A stretch of DNA of 20,956 nucleotides from Oscillospiraceae bacterium (GTDB taxonomy: Bacteria; Bacillota; Clostridia; Oscillospirales; Acutalibacteraceae). The stretch lies in contig JAISII010000070.1 in assembly GCA_031262125.1 (NCBI GenBank), positions 1 to 20,956 of the forward strand, written 5' to 3'. Below, one piece after another: positions 1-6,314 of this stretch. The notes beneath the pieces were generated by a model. The model was not told the DNA's origin, did not search any database, and saw only the letters and a list, made by a program, of their open reading frames with translations. The stretch's first letter is position 1, and the number at the start of each line of letters is the position of its first letter. Position numbers and translations under genes: made by a program.

Positions 1-372
1 GCACGCACTAAAGCGTTTTATATGGCTTGCCACCACCGTGCCGTCGGCATCAATAATATCATACGAGCCGGTGCTTATATCGCCTCGGATTCGCCAGCTT
101 ATGCCGTAATAGTAGCAGGTTGAACTTTTAGCGGATAGATTAACTATCAGCTTAAAATTTTCTTCTTTGTTGCCAATGCTGAACGCATGCAAAACAGGCA
201 AGGGGATTTTTTTTATTTTAAGCAGTTTTTCGCCTTGGGTGTCGGTTATTACTAATTTTTCGCCCGAGGGGGAACGGCTGCCCAAAACCAAATATTTCTC
301 TTTGCATTGTTCATCCAAAACCGAAAATCGGGCAAGCAAATCGCTTGTATCTCGTTTTATATATAACTTCAT
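1..372 (-). CDS. LURP-one-related / YxjI-like protein, partial (N-terminal 124 residues)
   Basis: The reading frame opens with ATG at 372 and runs off the left edge, so only the first 124 residues are visible. An AGAGG ribosome binding site lies 8 nt upstream. The protein begins MKLYIKRDTSDLLARFSVLD and continues as alternating short beta strands with turns such as DTQGEKLLKI and DADGTVVASHIKR. This pattern of repeated 'D..G..l..I' strands fits the Tubby-like beta-barrel fold of LURP-one/YxjI proteins, whose molecular function is poorly known. There is no signal peptide or membrane segment in the visible part. It follows nadE on the same strand after a 74-nt gap that holds a possible promoter of its own. 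The family call rests on pattern recognition of a partial protein and is moderately sure. Confidence 0.6.
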   Translation of the reverse strand, partial: MKLYIKRDTSDLLARFSVLDEQCKEKYLVLGSRSPSGEKLVITDTQGEKLLKIKKIPLPVLHAFSIGNKEENFKLIVNLSAKSSTCYYYGISWRIRGDISTGSYDIIDADGTVVASHIKRFSAC

Positions 373-407
373 AGGCTAAACCTCTTTTTTTAAGAACACT
401 TTTTACT

Positions 408-436
408 AATATAGTTTAGATATTATTATTCAACAA
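408..436 (-). promoter_or_regulatory. possible SigA promoter for the LURP-one-like gene
   Basis: On the minus strand TTGTTG (431-436) and TATATT (408-413) are separated by 17 nt, and the start codon lies about 35 nt downstream. The -10 box matches consensus at 5 of 6 positions but the -35 box only at 3. The surrounding gap is very AT-rich, so chance matches are likely. Transcription by read-through from nadE is an equally good explanation. Confidence 0.35.
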
Positions 437-446
437 AAAGGTTGGT

Positions 447-2381
447 TTATTCTATTTTGCTAAGCCACTCGGCCACTGATGCATCAGAGGGCATACGCCA
501 ATCGCCCCGTTGAGAAAGTGAAACCGTGCCGACCTTTGGACCATCGGGCATTGCGTTGCGTTTAAACTGGTTTGCAAAAAAGCGTTTTAAAAATAATTTT
601 AAATAATTTTTAATTTGAGCTTTAGTGTAATCATCGCCGAAAGCATATTGTGCCAGCTCTAAAATTGCGGGCGGAGCATAGCCAAAACGCACAAAGTAAT
701 AAAGAAAAAAGTCGTGCAGCTCATACGGGCCGATAATTTCTTCGGTGCGTTGAGCAATTGTACCGTCGGCTTGCGGGGGCAAAAGCTCGGGGCTTACGGG
801 CGTGTTTAAAACATCGGTTAAAACCACACGCAGCTGCTGCTCACCCTGCAAAGCCGCAAACTCAACCAAATACCTAACAAGCGTTTTGGGCACAGAACAG
901 TTAACCGCATACATCGACATATGGTCGCCGTTGTAGGTTGCAAACCCTAAAGCACTTTCCGATAAATCGCCCGTGCCTATAACTATGCCACTATGCATAT
1001 TTGCCATATCCATCAGCACCTGTGTGCGTTCTCGTGCTTGGCAGTTCTCATAGGTTACATCAAAGCTATTTGGGTTTTGCCCAATATCTTCAAAATGGCG
1101 TTTAACCGCCGCTGTAATATCAATCTCATAATATTTTGCACCAAACGCCTGTGCTAAGTTTTCGGCGTTGGTTTTTGTTCGCTGAGTTGTGCCAAAGCAA
1201 GGCATACTAACAGCCAAAATGCCGCTTTTGGGCAGCTTTAGCATATCAAATGCACGTGCTGTTACAATCAACGCAAGCGTGCTGTCAAGCCCGCCGGATA
1301 CTCCAATTACCGCAGTTTTGCAGCCAATGGCACTAAGCCTTGTTGCAAGCCCGGATGATTGCAAATTTAAAATTTCGTTGCAAACCTTTTCTCGGCTTTG
1401 CATATTGTTCGGCACAAACGGGGTTTTTGAAATTGTTCGGTTTAATTTAAAATCTTCAAATTCAAAATCAAAATTTACTGCGGTAACAGGTTGTTCAAAA
1501 ACGTCTGAACTGTTTTGGGCAAAGGTGTTCATCCGCACACGGTCGTGGGTCAGGCGTTGCAAGTCAATATCGCTGTAAATTACGCCGGTGTTAAAAGGCT
1601 CGCTTTGGTTTAGCAGCACACCGTTTTCGGCAATTATGTTATGCCCCGAATATACCAAATCCGACGAGCTTTCGCCCGCACCCGCATTTGCCAAAATATA
1701 GCCGCAGCACAGCTTGCCGCTTTGCACACGCACCAAATCTCTGCGATAATCGGGTTTGCCGACAAGTTCGGGGCTTGCTGACAGGTTGCAAATAATTCGC
1801 CCGCCCGCAGTCGCATACAGCTGCGACGGCGAACCCGGCTGCCACAAATCCTCGCAAATTTCTACCCCAAAGGTAAAATCGGGGTTTTGGTTGCACACAA
1901 AAAGCAAATTCTCGCCAAAGCAATCGGTCATATATGTTGCCTGCAATTGTGCCTTTGCCGCCGCATTAATGGCTTGTGTGCCGCTTGCAAAATATCGAGC
2001 TTCATAAAACTCGGTATAGTTCGGGATTTTTTGTTTGCAAACCAACCCCAAAACCCTGCCCTTTAGCACAACCGCCGCACAGTTGTACAGCCTGCCGCCC
2101 GCATTAACAGGCAGCCCAATAACACAAACCACATTTTTGTCGGCAGTGGCATTTACAATTTGTTTGAGTGCTGCGGCTGCGGCATCTTGCAAGGTTTTTT
2201 GCAAAAACAAATCTCCGCAGGTGTAGCCGGTTATGCAAAGCTCGGGGAAGACAACCAGTGCCGCTTTTTGCTCGGCGGCATTGTTAATTATATTTATAAT
2301 TTGCTTTGCATTATGCTCGCAATCGGCAATTTTTATTTGCGGAGTAGCCGCTGCGACTTTTATAAAATTGTTAAACTTCAA
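447..2381 (-). CDS. nadE: NAD(+) synthase, glutamine-hydrolysing
   Basis: Makes NAD from nicotinic acid adenine dinucleotide, ATP and glutamine in the cytoplasm. An N-terminal nitrilase-type glutaminase domain (about residues 5-270) carries Glu47 in VVFPELCITGY, Lys116 before IPNY, and Cys176 in GVEICEDLW, which together form the catalytic triad. The C-terminal synthetase domain begins with the PP-loop VIGVSGGLDSTLALIV. The length of 644 residues is typical of the two-domain enzyme. I chose the TTG at 2381 as the start: a GGGGGAG ribosome binding site lies 10 nt upstream, and the conserved domain begins at once (FIKVAAATPQIKI). The longer frame with ATG at 2453 would add 24 residues encoded partly by an intergenic ATGCAGA repeat, so I rejected it. 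The gene lies downstream of the Wzy-like gene on the same strand. Confidence 0.93.
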   Translation of the reverse strand: MKFNNFIKVAAATPQIKIADCEHNAKQIINIINNAAEQKAALVVFPELCITGYTCGDLFLQKTLQDAAAAALKQIVNATADKNVVCVIGLPVNAGGRLYNCAAVVLKGRVLGLVCKQKIPNYTEFYEARYFASGTQAINAAAKAQLQATYMTDCFGENLLFVCNQNPDFTFGVEICEDLWQPGSPSQLYATAGGRIICNLSASPELVGKPDYRRDLVRVQSGKLCCGYILANAGAGESSSDLVYSGHNIIAENGVLLNQSEPFNTGVIYSDIDLQRLTHDRVRMNTFAQNSSDVFEQPVTAVNFDFEFEDFKLNRTISKTPFVPNNMQSREKVCNEILNLQSSGLATRLSAIGCKTAVIGVSGGLDSTLALIVTARAFDMLKLPKSGILAVSMPCFGTTQRTKTNAENLAQAFGAKYYEIDITAAVKRHFEDIGQNPNSFDVTYENCQARERTQVLMDMANMHSGIVIGTGDLSESALGFATYNGDHMSMYAVNCSVPKTLVRYLVEFAALQGEQQLRVVLTDVLNTPVSPELLPPQADGTIAQRTEEIIGPYELHDFFLYYFVRFGYAPPAILELAQYAFGDDYTKAQIKNYLKLFLKRFFANQFKRNAMPDGPKVGTVSLSQRGDWRMPSDASVAEWLSKIE

Positions 2382-2428
2382 TGGTGTTTCTCTCCCCCTA
2401 TTGGCTTCGCTGTAGCAGAAAATGAAAA

Positions 2429-2458
2429 ATTTCTGCATTCTGCATTTCTGCATTATTA
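2429..2458. repeat. left copy of a 30-nt inverted repeat built on ATGCAGA heptamers
   Basis: Read on the minus strand this is TAATAATGCAGAA followed by ATGCAGAATGCAGAAAT. Both blocks recur, identical but in the opposite orientation, at 3918-3930 and 3960-3976. The two copies bracket the Wzy-like gene. The outer side of this copy also forms a 7-bp hairpin (GCAGAAA at 2415-2421 with TTTCTGC at 2430-2436, 8-nt loop). Confidence 0.75.
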
Positions 2459-2464
2459 TTTAAA

Positions 2465-2674
2465 TCAAAGCCTTCTTTGGTGCATAACATACTGCATTGT
2501 TTCTTCTTTTTTATAAATATTTAAATAAGTGCTTGCATAGCCCATAATCGCCCAAAAAAACATAACCATAAACGAAATATTATAAAGCAACGCTCGCTCC
2601 AGCAGGGCATAGACCAAATAAGCACAAATAAAACTTACAAGGCAGGTAAGCTCGGTCGATTTTAACTCTTCGAA
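2465..2674 (-). pseudogene. C-terminal remnant of the Wzy/O-antigen-ligase-like gene, after an in-frame TAA
   Basis: Directly after the TAA at 2675-2677 the same frame stays open for 69 more sense codons before a TGA at 2465-2467. The encoded stretch begins FEELKSTELTCLVSFICAYL and includes VYALLERALLYNISFM and FFWAIMGY. It holds two hydrophobic helices with the 'E..L..N.sF....FW.i.GY' signature common at the ends of O-antigen ligase/polymerase proteins. It reads as the natural end of the upstream gene, cut off by a nonsense codon. A separate small protein from an internal ATG (in SFMVMFF) is possible but lacks an obvious ribosome binding site. Confidence 0.7.
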
Positions 2675-3889
2675 TTATTTTAAAATAATAATAAAAATTT
2701 CTTTTGCAAAACGTAGCCCGAAAATTGAAAAAACCGCAAACCCAAGCACACCTGTGCTCACCAAAATTGTCATATAACCGTTATGCAAATCGTTAAAATG
2801 TATATTGTCCGCTAAGGTTGGGTCGCTTAAAAGCTTTTGTGCAAAATCTACAATGTTGCCTTGCCCAATGCCAAAGAAGGGGTTAAGCAAAAACAGCTGT
2901 GCAGCATTACGCAAAAGGTCAAGTCGTCCGTTATCAAGGGTTTGCCCTGCCTCGTGCCCAAAAGTAGGCACCTGCGGGGCAACAACTTCGCCTGAGTCGG
3001 AAACTATTACCGTACCGACTTCGGAGCTTCTTGCTGCTAAAATTGCCGAAAACCCTGTTTTGCATAAATAGCTGGTAAAGAAAAACGCAGTTATTATAAA
3101 CGCACCCGCCAAAGCTAAAGCCACAGCTTGCCCGAATATACGCTTACGTCCTACTTTTTTTGATTGCTCGAAAATTAAAAACACCAGCGAAAACGCCATA
3201 TAGCATATTACAAGCAGCAACGCCCCACGGGAGTCGCACAAAAACAGCGAAATTGCATTAAGTGCGGCACAAACAAAAATCCAAATGCGGCTTAGGCGTG
3301 TTGCACCCGAGGTTTTTACAAAATCTTTTTTAAGGCACATATGGCAGCAAACCAACGCCACCGCCGCCGAGAACCCCAGCAAGTTCGGGTTTGAATAAAT
3401 TCCCGTAAAGCGGTTCTCAAAAATTGCAATCTTTACCCAAAAAAGCTCATACTCAACGCCCAAAAACAAAAAGGCAATGCCCAACGCCGCTGCAACCGAG
3501 GTTGCAATAACTATAAATTTGCACACAAAATATGCTTCGCCTTTATGTTGCGACGGCTTTTCGGTATGCAGCCCATAAAACACAAAACAACACAAAACAA
3601 CATGCATTGCCATAAATATATTCTCGGCAAAATTGTCCATAATATAAAACACAGCTGTGCCTAAACCACATGCGACAAAACCAAAAATCCACATGCCGTG
3701 CCGCAGGCGGTAAAACGAACCTTTAATAACAATATTATACCCTGTTATTGCCATACCCCACACAAACAAAAAGGGGGCAAGCTGAAAGGTTGCAATCTGC
3801 ACAAAAGAAATTTGGCACAAAAAAAGGGTAATTAGATAAACTTTTCTAAAAAGCGAAGCGTTGGTAAGCACGGATTTTATTGCACTCAT
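2675..3889 (-). CDS. O-antigen ligase/polymerase family membrane protein, C-terminally truncated
   Basis: An integral membrane protein of 404 residues with about ten hydrophobic segments. It resembles Wzy/WaaL enzymes, which polymerise or attach lipid-linked surface glycans at the outer face of the membrane. Family-like signs are FTGIYSNPNLLGFSAAVAL, the SRGALL loop, the periplasmic-type NPFFGIGQGNIVDF, and the conserved histidine in DLHNGYMTILVSTGVLG near the end. The start ATG at 3889 has an AAAGGGTGG ribosome binding site. A TAA at 2675 ends the frame just after a helix (FAVFSIFGLRF), yet coding resumes in the same frame for 69 codons, so the intact ancestor was about 474 residues. It follows the sugar transferase after 112 nt, which suggests a surface-glycan role. 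Whether the short product works is unknown. Confidence 0.8.
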   Translation of the reverse strand: MSAIKSVLTNASLFRKVYLITLFLCQISFVQIATFQLAPFLFVWGMAITGYNIVIKGSFYRLRHGMWIFGFVACGLGTAVFYIMDNFAENIFMAMHVVLCCFVFYGLHTEKPSQHKGEAYFVCKFIVIATSVAAALGIAFLFLGVEYELFWVKIAIFENRFTGIYSNPNLLGFSAAVALVCCHMCLKKDFVKTSGATRLSRIWIFVCAALNAISLFLCDSRGALLLVICYMAFSLVFLIFEQSKKVGRKRIFGQAVALALAGAFIITAFFFTSYLCKTGFSAILAARSSEVGTVIVSDSGEVVAPQVPTFGHEAGQTLDNGRLDLLRNAAQLFLLNPFFGIGQGNIVDFAQKLLSDPTLADNIHFNDLHNGYMTILVSTGVLGFAVFSIFGLRFAKEIFIIILK

Positions 3890-3917
3890 CTAACCACCCT
3901 TTCTTTTAAATTATATA

Positions 3918-3976
3918 TAATAATGCAGAAATATCATTTCTTTAAAATGACAAATAAGAATGCAGAATGCAGAAAT
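3918..3976. repeat. right copy of the inverted repeat, split by a 29-nt insert
   Basis: Positions 3918-3930 and 3960-3976 equal, base for base, the two halves of the repeat at 2429-2458 read on the other strand. Between them 3931-3959 is extra sequence that contains a 6-bp hairpin (TCATTT at 3934-3939 with AAATGA at 3945-3950). The repeat ends 28 nt upstream of the Wzy-like start codon and 26 nt past the sugar transferase stop. Confidence 0.75.
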
Positions 3977-4001
3977 AGCGAATGATAAATTGAAAAGCTA
4001 A

Positions 4002-4682
4002 CTAAAAAATAACATCTTTAACCGTTTTAAACAGCAGTTTAACATCCCGCCCAACCGAGAATTGTTCTATGTATTCTAAGTTATACTTCATTTTTTTGGG
4101 CAAAACCACGTTTACATACTCGTCGTCGGGGTTTGCCACATTTGCAAGCAGGTCGTCCTCGTCTTTAAACATAATGCTTGCAAGCGAGGTTATACCCGCC
4201 GGCAAAAGCAAGGTCGCATACATTTCCGGCGTATATTGCTCCACATAGTGCGGCACTTCGGGGCGTGTGCCCACAAGGCTCATCTTGCCCGATAACACGT
4301 GAAAAATCTGGGGCAATTCATCTAACCTTAGTTTACGCAGCTTTTTGCCCACACGGGTAATGCGTGTATCTTCGCCCACTGTTACAAGTGGACCGGCATT
4401 TTCGGCATCGGTTTTCATCGAGCGGAATTTTAAAATCTTAAATGTTTTGCCGTATTTTGTAACCCGCAGCTGCTTAAAAACCACAGGCCCTTTGCTGTCC
4501 AGCTTTATCATAACCGCAATAATCAGCATAGGCACGGCAAGCAGTATTATAAGCACAACCGCCGCAAAAATATCAATGCTGCGTTTAAAAAATCTGCTTA
4601 TTTTTCTGCGTTTTAGTGCTTCGTAATATGGCTGCACCTGCGGTGTTTTTAACATTTGCGGCAGTTTGTTTGCGTTTTTCAA
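4002..4682 (-). CDS. sugar transferase (monotopic phosphoglycosyl-1-phosphate transferase)
   Basis: Transfers a sugar-1-phosphate from a nucleotide sugar to undecaprenyl phosphate, the first membrane step in making a surface polysaccharide or glycoprotein glycan. The protein has the PF02397 layout: a basic stretch KRRKISRFFKRSIDI, one re-entrant hydrophobic helix (AAVVLIILLAVPMLIIAVMI), then GPVVFKQLRVTKYGKTFKI, FRSMKTDAE, and LRLDELPQIFHVLSGKMSLV with the catalytic Asp121-Glu122 pair and GTRPEVP. It is a short form without the N-terminal membrane bundle. I chose TTG at 4682 (226 residues): it has an AAAAAAGGA ribosome binding site 8 nt upstream. The longer frame from GTG at 4748 begins inside the -10 box of a strong promoter, so it cannot be translated from that transcript. 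Confidence 0.88.
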   Translation of the reverse strand: MKNANKLPQMLKTPQVQPYYEALKRRKISRFFKRSIDIFAAVVLIILLAVPMLIIAVMIKLDSKGPVVFKQLRVTKYGKTFKILKFRSMKTDAENAGPLVTVGEDTRITRVGKKLRKLRLDELPQIFHVLSGKMSLVGTRPEVPHYVEQYTPEMYATLLLPAGITSLASIMFKDEDDLLANVANPDDEYVNVVLPKKMKYNLEYIEQFSVGRDVKLLFKTVKDVIF

Positions 4683-4738
4683 TATATCAATCCTTTTTTG
4701 ATTGTTCGGGACGGCACAAGCTACACTTTTCTGCTTAC

Positions 4739-4767
4739 AGTATACCACGTTGTGGCTTTTTAATCAA
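4739..4767 (-). promoter_or_regulatory. SigA promoter of the sugar transferase transcript
   Basis: On the minus strand TTGATT (4762-4767), a 17-nt spacer and TATACT (4739-4744) with an upstream TGG make an extended -10 promoter. Expected transcription start is near 4732, giving a leader of about 50 nt before the TTG start. The promoter probably serves the sugar transferase and the Wzy-like gene, perhaps also nadE. Confidence 0.75.
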
Positions 4768-4810
4768 GCAAAACTTTAAAAACAGAGCATAAAGAACGCT
4801 TTAACAACGC

Positions 4811-4832
4811 TTTTTGGAATAAAACCCAAAAA
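4811..4832. other. stem-loop between the two divergent promoters
   Basis: TTTTTGG (4811-4817) and CCAAAAA (4826-4832) form a 7-bp stem with an 8-nt loop. Just to its left the octamer AACGCTTT occurs twice (4795-4802 and 4806-4813). They sit between the back-to-back promoters at 4739-4767 and 4848-4876, where an operator could lie, but no known operator is recognised. No T-run follows, so a terminator is unlikely. Confidence 0.3.
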
Positions 4833-4847
4833 ACCACCCAAACCACC

Positions 4848-4876
4848 TTGACAACCCACTCAAGACAGTTTATTAT
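4848..4876 (+). promoter_or_regulatory. SigA promoter of the hisH-like/hisF-like operon
   Basis: TTGACA (4848-4853) and TATTAT (4871-4876) are separated by exactly 17 nt. Expected transcription start is near 4883, so the leader is only about 13 nt and begins at the ribosome binding site. This fixes the translation start at GTG 4896 and excludes the in-frame TTG at 4848, which lies in the -35 box. Confidence 0.75.
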
Positions 4877-4895
4877 TAGACAAGAGGTGAATTTT

Positions 4896-5516
4896 GTGAT
4901 TGGTATTATTGATTATAAGGCGGGCAATTCGGTTAGCGTGAAGAATGCCTGTGATAAAATCGGCGTTGATGCCGTGCTGATAACTTCGGCACAAGAGCTG
5001 CAAACGGTTGATTCGGTTATTTTGCCCGGAGTTGGCTCGGCAGAGGAAACAATGAGCTCGCTTAAAGAGCTGGACTTGGTGGCGGCGTTAGAGGATTTTG
5101 TGTTTGCACAAAAAAAGCCCTATTTGGGCATTTGTGTTGGTATGCAGGTGCTGTTTGAGTTTAGCGAAGAGGGCAACACAAAATGCTTGGGCTGGCTGCA
5201 AGGCGAGGTAAAGAAGTTCGACAGCACACTTGTGCGGATTCCTCAAATTGGGTGGAACAACATACTCTGGGCAAAGCAAAGTGCTTTAAAAAACAGGCTT
5301 GCAGAGGATAATTATTTTTATTTTGTAAATTCGTACTTTGTTATGCCAAAAAACAAAAGCGACATTTTGGCAACGGCTGTTTATGGGCAAGAATTTACAG
5401 CAATGGTCGAACACGAAAATATTTACGCCTCGCAATTCCATATAGAAAAAAGCGGAGAAATCGGCTTGCAAATTCTCAAGAATTTTTCATTATTAAGCGG
5501 GGGAGATTTGAACTAA
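4896..5516 (+). CDS. HisH-like class I glutamine amidotransferase subunit
   Basis: A 206-residue glutaminase that releases ammonia from glutamine and passes it to the HisF-like partner encoded next. The triad is visible: Cys80 in GICVGMQVLF, His182 and Glu184 in ASQFHIEKS. The oxyanion strand is PGVGSAEE. The GTG start follows a GAGGTG ribosome binding site by 7 nt. The stop overlaps the next start by one base (TAATG), which points to translational coupling. The C-terminal half (SDILATAVYGQEF, ENIYASQFHIEKS) recalls, from memory, the HisH paralogues that serve sugar amidation rather than histidine synthesis. No hisA, hisB, hisC, hisD or hisG lies in the window. Genome annotation would probably call it hisH. 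The fold and chemistry are sure, the pathway is not. Confidence 0.85.
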   Translation: MIGIIDYKAGNSVSVKNACDKIGVDAVLITSAQELQTVDSVILPGVGSAEETMSSLKELDLVAALEDFVFAQKKPYLGICVGMQVLFEFSEEGNTKCLGWLQGEVKKFDSTLVRIPQIGWNNILWAKQSALKNRLAEDNYFYFVNSYFVMPKNKSDILATAVYGQEFTAMVEHENIYASQFHIEKSGEIGLQILKNFSLLSGGDLN

Positions 5517-6310
5517 TGCTGACTAACAGACTTATTGCATGCTTTGACGTTATTGGCGGGATGGTAACTAAGGCTAATAAATTTCAAGACAATTTTGACA
5601 TTGCCCCCGTTGAGGTTATGGCAGAGCGTGTTTATAAAATGCAGATAGACGAAATTATTTTTTACGACATTAAAGCCAGTGCCGAAAAACGCCCCATAGA
5701 TATTGATATGGTTACAAAAACTGCAAAAATGGTGTTTGTGCCGTTTACGGTTGGCGGCGGAATTAGGAACGTGGACGATATGTACCGTGTGCTAAAGGCT
5801 GGCTCCGAGAAAATCAGCGTAGACTCGATGGCGGTGCGTAACCCCGATATTGTTTATGACGGTGCAAAGGCATTCGGCTCGCAGTGCATTGTTTTAAGCA
5901 TGCAGGTTAAAAACGTCGGGGTCAGCAAAAGCATACCCAGCGGGTACGAGATTTATATTGACGGTGCACGCCTTAGCACGGGCATGGATGCCGTTGAATG
6001 GGCAAAACGTGGCGAAGCTTTGGGTGCTGGCGAAATTGTTGTAAACAGCATAGACAACGACGGCACACATATCGGCTACGATATTGCAATTACCGATGTA
6101 ATAAGCAAAAACGTAAATATTCCTGTAATCGCCTCGGGCGGGGCGGGCAAACCCGAGCATTTGGCTGACGTTTTTAAAACCGGGGCTTCTGCCGCTATCA
6201 TCAGTTCTATGCTGTATTCTCCAAAGCTTGAGCGTAATTATTCGGTGCAGGAGCTTAAAGAATATTTGACTTCCTGCAACACGCCTGTAAGACCTTGGAT
6301 TGATAGATAA
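5516..6310 (+). CDS. HisF-like synthase subunit with Gln at the catalytic Asp130 position
   Basis: A 264-residue (beta/alpha)8 barrel of the HisF family and the probable ammonia acceptor for the preceding HisH-like protein. Conserved family elements are Arg5, Asp11 (ACFDV), Lys19, Asp51 (FYDIKAS), TVGGGIRNVDDM, FGSQCIV, GAGEIVVNSIDNDGT and VIASGGAG, the last being a phosphate-binding loop. Against histidine-pathway HisF, Asp130 (in VVAIDAK) is Gln130 here (VLSMQVK). The Thr of LLTSIDRDG is Asn, and the second phosphate loop reads AAIISS in place of ALAAS. Asp11 and Asp130 are the two acid-base residues of the cyclase, so this protein probably acts on another substrate or by another mechanism. 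It overlaps hisH by one base and is followed after 4 nt by a TOPRIM gene. It is unlike the WbuZ type too, which in my recollection lacks Asp11. Confidence 0.82.
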   Translation: MLTNRLIACFDVIGGMVTKANKFQDNFDIAPVEVMAERVYKMQIDEIIFYDIKASAEKRPIDIDMVTKTAKMVFVPFTVGGGIRNVDDMYRVLKAGSEKISVDSMAVRNPDIVYDGAKAFGSQCIVLSMQVKNVGVSKSIPSGYEIYIDGARLSTGMDAVEWAKRGEALGAGEIVVNSIDNDGTHIGYDIAITDVISKNVNIPVIASGGAGKPEHLADVFKTGASAAIISSMLYSPKLERNYSVQELKEYLTSCNTPVRPWIDR

Positions 6311-6314
6311 CAAA

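Noticed and set aside
373..446. Intrinsic terminator after nadE (CAAC/GTTG around a T-rich loop)
   Set aside because: The stem is only 4 bp and no proper T-run follows it on the minus strand.
3910..3915. TATAAT on the minus strand before the Wzy-like gene as its own promoter
   Set aside because: No -35-like hexamer occurs at 16-18 nt, and the stretch is AT-rich enough to give such a match by chance.
4896..6310. A histidine biosynthesis operon
   Set aside because: Only HisH- and HisF-like genes are present, the HisF has lost the second catalytic aspartate, and the neighbours are a sugar transferase and a TOPRIM gene.
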